Assembly (NCBI GenBank): GCA_963832835.1
Contig: CAWHVD010000001.1
Coordinates: forward strand, 62,001 to 126,000
Source of the DNA: CAVPKN01 sp963832835
Lineage (GTDB): Bacteria > Chlamydiota > Chlamydiia > Chlamydiales > JAAKFR01
DNA length: 64,000 nt
Direction: 5' to 3'
Below, piece by piece: positions 17,369 to 26,377 of the stretch; the stretch's first letter is position 1, and the number at the start of each line of letters is the position of its first letter. A program made the translations under genes and the position numbers. The notes under the pieces are model-generated. The model saw only the letters and a program-made list of their open reading frames with translations, was not told the origin of the DNA and did not search any database.

Positions 17369-19395
17369 AACAATTATTCCCATCTGCCTCGGGCGGTATC
17401 GAGTTATTCGATGAGTTTTTCGATTCCGGTCTGGAGGAAAGTGTCAGTCCCTTCCTGATCCCTAATTCGCGCAGCTGGGGCATCAATCTCCATTTAAAAG
17501 CTTCTTTGTTAGCCGCCGGCTTCCTTTTATGCGCTTTTATTTTCTCGTTTGTAGAGGGGAAAAGCTCTCTGTCGAACTTCTTTTTGCTTTTATGTTTCTT
17601 TTTTGCGGGCATTCCGGCCTTGATCTCTTCTGTAGAAGATATTTTCAATCTCGAAATCAATATTGATGTACTCATGACGCTCGCCGCTTTTCTGTCGGTT
17701 TTAATCGGCAGTGGTCGAGAAGGGGCTCTGCTTCTAGTTCTTTTCTCTTTTTCTGGCGCCATGGAAGAATCGGTACGCGCTAAGGCAAAGGGAGCCCTAG
17801 CTTCTCTCAAAAAACTCTCGCCACAAAAAGCATACGTAGTCCAACAAGACGGTTCTTTAATTGAACGCTCGGTGCGCGATATCTATGTTGGAACCTCCAT
17901 CCATGTAAAGGCTGGCCAGGTTGTTCCTCTGGATGGAACAGTCACCCTAGGAGCATCATCGGTGAATTTGGTCCATTTGACAGGGGAAAACCTCCCCCAA
18001 AACAGGAGGGTAGGCGATGAGGTACCGGCCGGCGCGCGTAATTTAGAAGGAGCGCTCACGCTATGTGTAACCCATACCAGTAGTGACTCTACACTTGCAC
18101 GCATCATCCAACTCATTACACAAGCCCAAGAAGCTAAACCTCGCCTCCAACAATGGTTTGACAAGTTAAGCAACGTCTACGCAATCTCAATTATTTCTCT
18201 TTCCTGTTTTTTTGCTCTGGCCCTTCCCCTTTTATTTGCGATCCCCTACTTGGGCACTGAGGGTTCTATTTACCGGGCTCTCGCTTTTCTGATCGCAGCC
18301 TCTCCTTGTGCATTGATTATCGCTATCCCTATAGCCTATCTAAGCGCTGTGAGTGCCTGCGCAAAACAAGGAATCCTCTTGAAAGGGGGCATGATCCTTG
18401 ATGCACTAGCCCAATGCCGCACCATCGCCTTTGACAAGACCGGGACACTCACAACAGGTGATCTCGAGTATTTGGGCATGCACATGTATGGCAAAAATCC
18501 TCACGCTCTAGAAATGGCCTATACATTAGAGCGTTCTGCCATGCATCCGATCGCACAAGCTTTTGTCAACTATGGGCAAAAGCAAGGGATTCAATTATTA
18601 CCCATGGACCATTTTGCCCAAGTTTCCGGATATGGGCTAAAAGGCACCTTCGCAAATGGGGAAGCGTTTATCGGCAGCGCAGATTGGATCGTTCCAAAAA
18701 CCCCTCCCGCTTTTTCTCAAGAGCTGCAGCAGACGATTCAATCCATCCGGGCAGATGGAGAGCTCTTCACTCTCTTGCTTTATGGGCAAAGCGTCACCAT
18801 CTTCCGGTTCAAAGATACTTTGCGCTCAAAGATCAAGGAGACGCTATGGACTTTAAGCCAAGAGGAGGGGATGCGGCTAGTGATGTTGACCGGTGATCAT
18901 GCAGCCAGTGCAGAGCCCATTGCAAGACTTGCAGGGATCAGTGAGTTTTACGCCGATTTGCGTCCCGAAGATAAACTCGCCTTCATTACCCAAAATACGG
19001 ATTTGGCGATGGTAGGCGATGGCATCAATGATGCTCCGGCTCTCGCTCGAGCCTCCGTAGGAATCTCCATGGGAAAAGTAGGAAGCTCTACTGCTATCGA
19101 TGCTTCTGACATCGTTTTACTCCAAGATAATATCGAATTATTGACCTGGCTTGTCAAAAAAGCCCGCCAAGTGACTCGCATCGTCAAACAAAATATTGTA
19201 ATTGCCTCAGGTGCAATTATTTTCGCAACAATGCCCGCACTTTTAGGGTGGATTCCCCTTTGGTTGGCAGTGATTTTGCATGAGGGAGGGACGGTGATCG
19301 TAGGTTTGAATGCCCTACGACTCTTAAAAAGAGGAAAACACGATGCCAACCGAACCCCTCAAAAAGGCAATAGCAAAGCAGACAGCTCAGTTTGA
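17365..19395 (+). CDS. P1B-type heavy-metal ATPase (SPC/HEGGT class)
   Basis: The protein has 676 residues and uses ATP to pump transition metals out of the cytoplasm. Visible motifs are HLTGENLP (actuator TGE), AASPCALIIAIP (membrane SPC motif), FDKTGTLTTGD (phosphorylated Asp), MHPIAQ (N domain), VGDGINDAPAL (hinge), and HEGGT in the last membrane helix. SPC with HEGGT marks the P1B-4 group, often linked to Co(II) or Fe(II) efflux, rather than the CPC copper or zinc groups. There is no N-terminal CxxC metal-binding domain. The start overlaps the VIT1 stop, and the 3' end overlaps the next gene by 53 bases. It fits the position recalled for CT727. Confidence 0.9.
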   Translation: MKQLFPSASGGIELFDEFFDSGLEESVSPFLIPNSRSWGINLHLKASLLAAGFLLCAFIFSFVEGKSSLSNFFLLLCFFFAGIPALISSVEDIFNLEINIDVLMTLAAFLSVLIGSGREGALLLVLFSFSGAMEESVRAKAKGALASLKKLSPQKAYVVQQDGSLIERSVRDIYVGTSIHVKAGQVVPLDGTVTLGASSVNLVHLTGENLPQNRRVGDEVPAGARNLEGALTLCVTHTSSDSTLARIIQLITQAQEAKPRLQQWFDKLSNVYAISIISLSCFFALALPLLFAIPYLGTEGSIYRALAFLIAASPCALIIAIPIAYLSAVSACAKQGILLKGGMILDALAQCRTIAFDKTGTLTTGDLEYLGMHMYGKNPHALEMAYTLERSAMHPIAQAFVNYGQKQGIQLLPMDHFAQVSGYGLKGTFANGEAFIGSADWIVPKTPPAFSQELQQTIQSIRADGELFTLLLYGQSVTIFRFKDTLRSKIKETLWTLSQEEGMRLVMLTGDHAASAEPIARLAGISEFYADLRPEDKLAFITQNTDLAMVGDGINDAPALARASVGISMGKVGSSTAIDASDIVLLQDNIELLTWLVKKARQVTRIVKQNIVIASGAIIFATMPALLGWIPLWLAVILHEGGTVIVGLNALRLLKRGKHDANRTPQKGNSKADSSV

Positions 19396-22390
19396 GAAGT
19401 TCTATCTATGGCTCGAAAAGAGCATGCCCGGGATCTTTTTTAAAGAGGTGAGCACAGAATGGATCACGCTCATCGTCCAAAGCTTAATGGGCTTTCAGGA
19501 GCAGGATTTTTTTGCGGCGATCCATTTGAAAAATGGGGCAATCTCCCTGTGCATCGATCACCCCGAAGCTGATGTCCAGATCTTAAGCAATTACCCCTCC
19601 TTCGGGATCAAAAACTACACCACCTACATTTCTAGAGAACCATTGCCCTTCAAAAACTTAGGTTATTTGCGTGTGGCTACGCTTCACTTCACGGAAGCCG
19701 GTGAGCAAGTCGTGGACCCCCTCAGCAACGACGCCAAGGCAGAATTGATCAGCTTCTTGAGCATACGTCATCCCGATTGGACCAGAGAAAAGATCCGCTC
19801 GCTGATAGATCAGATGGATTCGCGGTTTTTACGCAGGATGCCCCTAAACAGGCAAATCTTAGGTCTGGAAATGTTCGAGAAGGCAATGCAAAATGACCTG
19901 TGCCAGTACCAACAGCAGCCCGATGAGAAATGGGAAGAGAGCGGTGCTCCCTCTATGCACATCATCCTCGCCTGGAAAAATGTCCCCAAGCACAATTTCT
20001 TGTATCGATTGGCACGTGTTGTGTACCGCCATGGACTGGTGATGAGGCGGGTCCATGCGGCTTACATCAATCCCTACAAGACCAATAGTATTTTCATGCT
20101 CTCTTTTGGACTTCACGGAGCGGATGGGAGGTCGGCTTGGGAAGCTGCGGATATTGCCGATTTCTTGCAAGAAATGGTGACGCTCAAATATTTCGGATCA
20201 CTCGATAACATTGATGAGACATTTGTCCAGCCCGGATTGTTGACTGGCAATCTAGGGAATTTTTTGAGGACAAGCGTTAACTTTATCCACCAGGTCCTCG
20301 TGCATGACGATCCCAATCTTTATAATCTGGAAAACATAGAAGAAGCCCTCTGCCGACACCCCGAGCTGACAATCAAGATGTGTGATGCATTCGAACACAA
20401 ATTTCACCCTCATCAAGCTGATCTCAACCAATTTCGTACCCTCCGCGACGAATTCATCCAGCTTGTAGGCAGGCTCGATACCGGACACGAGTACATAGAC
20501 ATGAGGCGCAAGAATATTTTGCTGCAAGGGATGAACTTTATTCAGCATACCCTCAAGACTAATTTCTACAGAAAAAACAAAACGGCACTCGCTTTCCGCC
20601 TTGATCCCCAGTACCTCGATCACGCTCCTTTTGATAGAAAAAAAATATTTCCGGATCTGCCCTATGGGATTTTCTTCATCAAAGGAATGCATTTTATCGC
20701 ATTTCATATCCGTTTCAGAGATCTCTCTAGAGGGGGGCTGAGGACTATTTATCCCAAACGCAAAGAACGGATGCTGGCGGAAAGAAATACCGTTTTTAAC
20801 GAGTGTTATAACCTCGCCTATACTCAGCATAAAAAAAATAAAGATATCCCTGAAGGAGGCGCTAAAGGGATCATTTTTCTCAAACCCTATGAACGCTTAT
20901 CTGCCGAAGCAGATATTTTAGCGCGTGAAATGCAAGGTGCAGGCTTAACCAAAGAAGAGATCGAACAAAAAATCAGCCACTTCACCTTCGAACAAGAGCT
21001 CGAATATCTCTACCAAACCCAACGTTCCTTTATTAAAAACTTGCTCTTCCTAGTGAATTGCGAACCCGATGGTACCTTGATAGAAGCTAGTATTGTCGAT
21101 TATTGGAAAAAACCTGAGTACATCTATCTGGGACCTGATGAAAATCTCTATGACCCGATGATCGAGTGGATCGCTGCGGAGAGCAAAAAAGTGCATTATA
21201 AACCCGGCGGAGCCTTTATGAGCGGCAAGCCAATGCTCGGTATCAACCACAAAGAGTACGGCGTCACATCACTTGGCGTTAATATCTTCATGGAAGAGGT
21301 CCTCCGCTACCTAAAGATCGACCCCACTACCCAGACCTTTACAGTGAAAATGACAGGGGGACCTGACGGGGATGTTGCCGGCAACCAGATCATGAATCTT
21401 TACCGACTCTATCCTCAAACCGCAAAATTAATTGCCCTCACCGATGTTTCAGGAACCATTTATGACCCCGATGGCCTCGATTTGGCAGTTTGTGCAAAGC
21501 TCTTTCAAGAAGCGCATTCGATCCGTTTTTATCCTCCCGAAAAACTCCACATCGGCGGTTTTTTACTCGACCGTGAAAGCAGAAGAGAGCCCTCACAATA
21601 TGCCCAACAAACTTTATGCTGGCACAATCGCAATGGACATGTGGTTGCTGAATGGCTCTCGGGAAACGAGATGAATACACTGTATCGCAATAATGTCCAT
21701 CAGACAACCGCCGATATTTTTATCCCATGCGGCGGCAGGCCACGGACCTTAAGGGAGTCCAATTACAAAGACTTTTTCGATAAGTCGGGAGAGCCTACCG
21801 CACAAGCGGTTATCGAAGGGGCCAATCTCTACTTTTCTCCTTTTGCACGCCACCATCTAGAAGTGGCCGGCGTTTTGATCGTCAAAGACAGCTCTGCTAA
21901 CAAAGGGGGAGTGATCTGCTCTTCTTTCGAAATCTTATGTAGCCTAGCTTTAAGCGATGCAGAATTTTTAGAAAATAAACCGGTATTAGTCGAAGAAATT
22001 CTCGATCGTGTCAAACAGTGCTCGCTCGACGAAGCACTGCTGCTCCTTGATGAACACCGCGCTTCTGGCAAGAAGCTGACAGACCTATCTGAAGAAATTT
22101 CCAAGAGGATCAACTATTTTACCGACCAACTCTTGGATCATTTCAATACCCTTCAACTTTCCGACAATCCTCAAGACCTTCTCATCCAATGTTTTTTACA
22201 TTATTGCCCCCAGACCCTCAGAGAAAAATATCCCGATCGCCTTCTAAGCAAAATTCCCGAGAACCACAAAAAGGCCATCATTGCCTCACACATTGCCGCC
22301 CGCCTTGTCTACCAACGTGGTATGGACTGGTTCCCCTCCCTCACCGACATCCTTCCCCTGCTCCTGCACGACCCTACATTAATCTATTGA
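19343..22390 (+). CDS. Large NAD-dependent glutamate dehydrogenase (second copy)
   Basis: The protein has 1015 residues and is clearly a large-type GDH, but quite different from the copy at 7381-10746. Motifs are SRGGLRTIYP, EGGAKGIIFL (active-site lysine region), MTGGPDGDVAGNQIMNLY (dinucleotide fold) and VIEGANLYFSP. It is closer in look to the roughly 1000-residue NAD-GDH group known from fungi and some bacteria. The ATG lies inside the 3' end of the metal ATPase gene, with GAGG about 8 bases upstream, so it is probably translated as part of that operon. Two such enzymes in one window suggest heavy use of glutamate as a carbon source, or different regulation of the two. Confidence 0.9.
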   Translation: MPTEPLKKAIAKQTAQFEKFYLWLEKSMPGIFFKEVSTEWITLIVQSLMGFQEQDFFAAIHLKNGAISLCIDHPEADVQILSNYPSFGIKNYTTYISREPLPFKNLGYLRVATLHFTEAGEQVVDPLSNDAKAELISFLSIRHPDWTREKIRSLIDQMDSRFLRRMPLNRQILGLEMFEKAMQNDLCQYQQQPDEKWEESGAPSMHIILAWKNVPKHNFLYRLARVVYRHGLVMRRVHAAYINPYKTNSIFMLSFGLHGADGRSAWEAADIADFLQEMVTLKYFGSLDNIDETFVQPGLLTGNLGNFLRTSVNFIHQVLVHDDPNLYNLENIEEALCRHPELTIKMCDAFEHKFHPHQADLNQFRTLRDEFIQLVGRLDTGHEYIDMRRKNILLQGMNFIQHTLKTNFYRKNKTALAFRLDPQYLDHAPFDRKKIFPDLPYGIFFIKGMHFIAFHIRFRDLSRGGLRTIYPKRKERMLAERNTVFNECYNLAYTQHKKNKDIPEGGAKGIIFLKPYERLSAEADILAREMQGAGLTKEEIEQKISHFTFEQELEYLYQTQRSFIKNLLFLVNCEPDGTLIEASIVDYWKKPEYIYLGPDENLYDPMIEWIAAESKKVHYKPGGAFMSGKPMLGINHKEYGVTSLGVNIFMEEVLRYLKIDPTTQTFTVKMTGGPDGDVAGNQIMNLYRLYPQTAKLIALTDVSGTIYDPDGLDLAVCAKLFQEAHSIRFYPPEKLHIGGFLLDRESRREPSQYAQQTLCWHNRNGHVVAEWLSGNEMNTLYRNNVHQTTADIFIPCGGRPRTLRESNYKDFFDKSGEPTAQAVIEGANLYFSPFARHHLEVAGVLIVKDSSANKGGVICSSFEILCSLALSDAEFLENKPVLVEEILDRVKQCSLDEALLLLDEHRASGKKLTDLSEEISKRINYFTDQLLDHFNTLQLSDNPQDLLIQCFLHYCPQTLREKYPDRLLSKIPENHKKAIIASHIAARLVYQRGMDWFPSLTDILPLLLHDPTLIY

Positions 22391-22413
22391 TATCACCAAT
22401 TTGCTACCAATAT

Positions 22414-22480
22414 CTACCAAATTGGTAGTTACAAGCACTTGACTAAATTTAGTCAGTCATGATTGACTAAACTTAGTCAA
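22414..22480. promoter_or_regulatory. Cluster of palindromes before the AAA ATPase gene
   Basis: Three palindromes lie just upstream of the start codon: CTACCAAATTGGTAG (22414-22428), GACTAAATTTAGTC (22441-22454) and GACTAAACTTAGTC (22465-22478). The last two are near-identical and spaced 24 bp apart, close to two helical turns, which is how dimeric repressors often bind. No regulator gene is adjacent. They could be an operator or a remnant of an insertion boundary. Confidence 0.5.
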
Positions 22481-22486
22481 CAGGCA

Positions 22487-23830
22487 ATGAACATGGACCC
22501 CAGATTCTTCCACCACAATACACATCTTATAGATCCTAAAGAATTTGAAGATCGTGATCCGCAGCTGCGCTATGTGCAAAAACAGCCCTATATCTTTCAC
22601 TCGAGTCTAATCAAGCAATTCCCTGTCGATACTCCTGGTATCTACACACTTTCCGGAGGAAGGCAAATCGGTAAAACGACGTTGTTGAAGCAATGGATGC
22701 TCGATTTACTCAAAAAACAAATTAACCCAAGCTCCATCGCTTTTCTTTCAGGTGAGTTAATCCCAGACCATTTCACCTTGATCCATCTTCTACAAAGTCA
22801 AATCGATAGCATGCCTCAAGGAAAGATGAAATATGTGATCCTCGATGAGGTCAACTACATTAAGGATTGGGACAAAGGGATCAAGTATGCAGCCGATGCC
22901 GGCATGTTAGAACAGACAGAATTGTTTTTAACAGGCTCGGATATGGGCTTTATCAAAGAAGCTCGGATGCGTTTTCCTGGAAGACGTGGCAAAGCAGCAC
23001 GCGATTTTCACCTCTATCCTCTCTCTTTTCGGGAAACTGTATTTCTCAAACAAAACCTTGGCCCTGATGATCAATTTTCTTTAGAGACGCTCTATCAAGA
23101 GTTTGAAGCCTATCTCATCCATGGCGGTTTTTTGACAGCGATGAATGATTTGGCTGAAAATAAAGTCATTTCCCCATCAACTTTAACAACATACTCCGAT
23201 TGGATTCGGGGTGATATGTTAAAGCGAGGAAAACAAGAACATTATCTACGCGAAATCATTTTAGCCATCCTCAAAAGGTACAACACACAGATCACCTGGA
23301 ACTCCCTTGCCAAAGATCAGGCCATTGACCATCCAAAGACCGTCTATGACTATATCGCCCTCATGGAAGAGTTAGATGCCGTGTTTGTACAACAAGCTCT
23401 TGTGGAAGATGAATTGACAGGCGCCCCTAAAAAAGCGCGTAAGGTCTACTTCGCCGACCCCTTCATTTATCACGCCCTTCATGCTTGGATTTATCCCGAG
23501 AGAGACCCTTATCAAACCCAAATCTTAGCCCAATTGCATAACCCTGTTCAAGTTTCGGGATGGGTAGAAGGATGCGCTGTCACACACTACCGCCGCTGGT
23601 TTCCCACATATTTCATTAAAGGCAACGAGGGTGAGGTCGATATTGCCTATATTCGTGATAAGAAATTTTGGCCTGTGGAAATAAAATGGACCAAACAATT
23701 GCATGCGAAAGATTTAAAACAGCTTTCCAAGTACAAAAACAGTTTACTGCTGACTCAAAGAAAGGAGATGGATCCCTGCGGGGATATCCCCGCACTCCCC
23801 CTACCCCTAGCCCTATTTAATTTGGAGTGA
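22487..23830 (+). CDS. AAA_14/DUF4143 ATPase
   Basis: The protein has about 447 residues. The Walker A loop is GGRQIGKTT, the Walker B region is YVILDEVNYI, and a sensor-like LTGSDMGF follows. The C-terminal half (YPLSFRETVFL, EVDIAYIRDKKFWPVEIKWT) is the DUF4143 domain, which ends in a nuclease-like fold. The role of this widespread family is unknown, and it is often patchily distributed and transferred. I chose ATG 22487; an ATG at 22493 is also possible, and the TTG at 22463 lies inside a palindrome. The 3' end overlaps the convergent minus-strand gene by 14 bases. Confidence 0.85.
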   Translation: MNMDPRFFHHNTHLIDPKEFEDRDPQLRYVQKQPYIFHSSLIKQFPVDTPGIYTLSGGRQIGKTTLLKQWMLDLLKKQINPSSIAFLSGELIPDHFTLIHLLQSQIDSMPQGKMKYVILDEVNYIKDWDKGIKYAADAGMLEQTELFLTGSDMGFIKEARMRFPGRRGKAARDFHLYPLSFRETVFLKQNLGPDDQFSLETLYQEFEAYLIHGGFLTAMNDLAENKVISPSTLTTYSDWIRGDMLKRGKQEHYLREIILAILKRYNTQITWNSLAKDQAIDHPKTVYDYIALMEELDAVFVQQALVEDELTGAPKKARKVYFADPFIYHALHAWIYPERDPYQTQILAQLHNPVQVSGWVEGCAVTHYRRWFPTYFIKGNEGEVDIAYIRDKKFWPVEIKWTKQLHAKDLKQLSKYKNSLLLTQRKEMDPCGDIPALPLPLALFNLE

Positions 23831-24251
23831 TCTGACCGATGACCTGAGTTCGCATGCCACCTCCGGCGGTAAATTCAGCACGCATCTTATAGGAACCGTC
23901 GGGCTGGATCTCATAGATCTCGAAACCCTCAAATTCTTGGTCTTTGCGTCTAAACTCCCAAGCTATCGATTGGGGGGTAATCAATCCTGAACCTGTTACT
24001 TTGTTAACGATGTTGTTCTCGAGTTGGATCTCAAATGTTGTCGGAGAGATCTGCCACAAAGTGAAATTGTTACTCATCTTCTCAGGAATGGTCTTAATAT
24101 CAATTTCTTGATGAAAATAAATCTTGTGGTCCTCGATAGGCAGAATAGTCCATCTCATCGAAAATTCGAGCACATCTTCTGCCATGCTGAAGGTGATGAC
24201 TCCTGTGCCTTCCCAAATCCCTGGAGAAAAAATAAAACGGTGTGCCTGCAT
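23817..24251 (-). CDS. Calycin-like small protein coupled to rodA
   Basis: This 144-residue frame begins at an ATG that overlaps the rodA stop (TGATG), so it is translated by coupling from rodA. The sequence alternates strand-like segments with many Trp, Phe, Glu and Gly residues (SPGIWEGTGVITFS near the start, TAGGGMRTQVIGQITPN at the end), which suggests a small beta-barrel of the calycin or DUF1579 kind. No signal peptide is visible. I do not know its function. Linkage to rodA could be incidental or could suggest an envelope role. Confidence 0.65.
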   Translation of the reverse strand: MQAHRFIFSPGIWEGTGVITFSMAEDVLEFSMRWTILPIEDHKIYFHQEIDIKTIPEKMSNNFTLWQISPTTFEIQLENNIVNKVTGSGLITPQSIAWEFRRKDQEFEGFEIYEIQPDGSYKMRAEFTAGGGMRTQVIGQITPN

Positions 24252-25384
24252 CAAAACATAAACCTACGCGAATAAATACTTTGTAAGATTCCAAGAGCTG
24301 CCATTGTGACAAAAACTGAAGAGCCCCCAAATGAAACGAGAATGAGCGGCACCCCGGTGACGGGCAAAAAACCACACATCATCCCTATGTTCACAATGAT
24401 ATGCATGGCAATATATACGGTCACTCCCGCCGACAGCATCCTCCCAAAATGGTCTTTTGCTACCGCCGTAACCTGAAATCCAAAGTAGATCAAGGAGTAA
24501 AATAGCACAAGAATCAGGAGTAAGCCGAGCAGCCCAAATTCTTCTCCGAATGCCGGAAAGACTGAGTCGGTGTAACCATAGGGAAGCCATCCCCTGCCTG
24601 TAAATTCACTCCGCCTCCACCCACTACCTGTAATGCCTCCTACACCAATTGCTGTCGTTGATGCCCATTGATGGTGGTTATGCGGGTCTAAGCGCTCATA
24701 TTGGTATTCCTTTAAAAATTTCGTAGCATAGGGTTGCATTTTCTCATATGACAAAATCCCCATAAAAATACACAGGATGAAGATGAGCACCGCAAGACCA
24801 AAAGCCGTCATCAACTTAACCATCCCGGGATGGATGTTGCCCAGGTAGAACATCACCAGGGTCATAGGGCACAGAACAAGAGCTGTGCCAAGATCGGGCT
24901 GCTTCAAGATCAGTAAAAAAGGAATCCCGACAATCACGCACCCTAAAAAAGCTGTGTGCCATGAGCTCGCCTGTTGCCGGTTTCTTTCCATAAACCAACT
25001 GAGGGTAATGACGACAACCAGCTTAGCATATTCAGAGGGCTGAAAGCTGGCCTGCACAAAAGGAAGGCGGTACCACCGATGCACCCCTTGAATTGCAGGA
25101 AAGAAAAACAACCCCAAAAGGCTGATCACCGTCAGGATATATAAAATCCAAGACCACTCGCGGAGTTTATTGTAGTCAATGCCTGCAAAGAGGATAAATA
25201 CCCCCCACCCCACAAAGAAACGCTGGAGCTGACTTTGAACCTTCGGCGTAAAAAAACCGGTTTGATGCCCTTGATGGCAGGCAGGGTCGGTTGCAGAGAT
25301 GACGAGCAAACTGATGGCCATCAGCGCAAAAATCACCGGAAGAATACGCCAATCAATTCTGTAAAGAGTGCGGTGGTTCCACAT
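24251..25384 (-). CDS. rodA: RodA, SEDS peptidoglycan glycosyltransferase
   Basis: The protein has 377 residues with about ten membrane helices. The SEDS signatures are QPSEYAKL, KQPDLGTALV (the catalytic Asp) and the C-terminal FGGSSVFVTM. RodA polymerises glycan strands with a class B PBP partner. In chlamydiae, which lack FtsZ, the MreB/RodA system drives septal peptidoglycan synthesis at division; mreB is also in this window (52784-53884). It is divergent from birA, with only 28 bases between the starts. It matches the recalled position of CT726. Confidence 0.95.
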   Translation of the reverse strand: MWNHRTLYRIDWRILPVIFALMAISLLVISATDPACHQGHQTGFFTPKVQSQLQRFFVGWGVFILFAGIDYNKLREWSWILYILTVISLLGLFFFPAIQGVHRWYRLPFVQASFQPSEYAKLVVVITLSWFMERNRQQASSWHTAFLGCVIVGIPFLLILKQPDLGTALVLCPMTLVMFYLGNIHPGMVKLMTAFGLAVLIFILCIFMGILSYEKMQPYATKFLKEYQYERLDPHNHHQWASTTAIGVGGITGSGWRRSEFTGRGWLPYGYTDSVFPAFGEEFGLLGLLLILVLFYSLIYFGFQVTAVAKDHFGRMLSAGVTVYIAMHIIVNIGMMCGFLPVTGVPLILVSFGGSSVFVTMAALGILQSIYSRRFMF

Positions 25385-25412
25385 TATAATGAGCCGGAGT
25401 ATACTCTCCTGT

Positions 25413-25994
25413 ATGGAAATTATCTACCGCCATTTCGAGTCGCTTCCCTCTACCAATGACTGGGCAAAAACACATCTAAATACCCTCTCTCGAGAAGCTC
25501 TCACCGTCATCTCTGCTGATACCCAAACCCAAGGCAGAGGGCGCTACGGCAAGCGATGGATCTCTCCTGCAGGCGAAAATCTCTATGCCACCTTTGTCTT
25601 TTTTGCGCCCACACCAGATCCTATCGAGATCACCCATCTACTAGCGCTCATTACATCCCAAATTCTTCAAGAACAAGGAATTACGAGCCAGATCAAATGG
25701 CCCAATGATCTTTTGGTAAACCGAAAAAAGATCGCAGGGATCTTATGTGAAGCCGTAGGCGATCAAGGCGTTGTAATAGGCATAGGCTTGAATGTGAACA
25801 TGCCTTCCGAATCCCTTATCTTAATCGACCAACCGGCTACTTCACTATTTTGCGAAACAGGAGTCCCCCAAGAGATCCCTCCATTGCTCTGCACCTTAGC
25901 AGAATGGTTTTCTGCAGATCTTGACCTCTATGGCACACAAGGCTTTGCTCCCTTTGCTTCCCGCTTCCAGGAGCGGCTTATGCATCCAAATTGA
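25413..25994 (+). CDS. birA: Biotin-protein ligase catalytic domain
   Basis: The protein has about 193 residues from ATG 25413 (MEIIYRHFESLPSTNDWA). Motifs are QGRGRYGKRW (biotinyl-AMP loop) and IKWPNDLLV. It transfers biotin to the carrier subunit of acetyl-CoA carboxylase. It lacks the N-terminal DNA-binding domain of the E. coli enzyme, so it is a ligase only, as in other chlamydiae. An upstream in-frame extension would overlap rodA and is unlikely. The recalled counterpart is CT725. Confidence 0.9.
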   Translation: MEIIYRHFESLPSTNDWAKTHLNTLSREALTVISADTQTQGRGRYGKRWISPAGENLYATFVFFAPTPDPIEITHLLALITSQILQEQGITSQIKWPNDLLVNRKKIAGILCEAVGDQGVVIGIGLNVNMPSESLILIDQPATSLFCETGVPQEIPPLLCTLAEWFSADLDLYGTQGFAPFASRFQERLMHPN

Positions 25995-26021
25995 GCTCTC
26001 TATTTTTTATTTAATCTTCGT

Positions 26022-26185
26022 TAATACCATTTCCAGAAAATAAAGCCATGAAGTGGTACTGGGTAACATGACAGATTTGGATGATCGTTTCGAAGCCTAT
26101 GTTTTTGCACCTAAGCGAGAAAGGATCGTTCAAAAATGGCGTGTTATACAGTGCCAATTCGTGACTTTATTTTCTGGAGGTATTA
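26022..26185 (+). mobile_element. Repeat family 2 element, complete copy
   Basis: The element starts TAATACCATTTCCAGAAAAT and ends with the inverse (CTTTATTTTCTGGAGGTATTA, written here in part: TTTTCTGGAGGTATTA), three bases having been lost at the right end. The interior matches 48709-48875 (inverted) and 63492-63600. There is no coding capacity. The TA at each outer edge may be a target duplication, which would fit a miniature element mobilised by an IS630/mariner-type transposase. Confidence 0.8.
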
Positions 26186-26199
26186 GTTTAGGACACTAA

Positions 26200-26363
26200 C
26201 CCGGATTTCTCACACTTTCTCGGGAAACTCGAACACTCTGAAGGCCGATCTTGCTCTTCCGACAGACGAGGCCATGTTGCTCGAACATTGTCCACGCCTA
26301 TCGGAAGAGCAATCTCAACCTCCAGAGGTTCGATTTTCTCCGAAAAAGTGTGAGAAATCCGGG
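26200..26363. repeat. Long inverted-repeat element downstream of nifU
   Basis: CCCGGATTTCTCACACTTTC at the left end pairs with its reverse complement at the right end (24 bases, one mismatch). A second pair lies inside (CTCTTCCGACAGACG against CGCCTATCGGAAGAG, in part). At 164 bp it has no coding capacity and ends 14 bases from the nifU stop, so its transcript could also act as a terminator-like hairpin. Bases 25995-26377 hold only this and the family 2 element. Confidence 0.65.
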
Positions 26364-26377
26364 CTAAAAGAAAGTTG

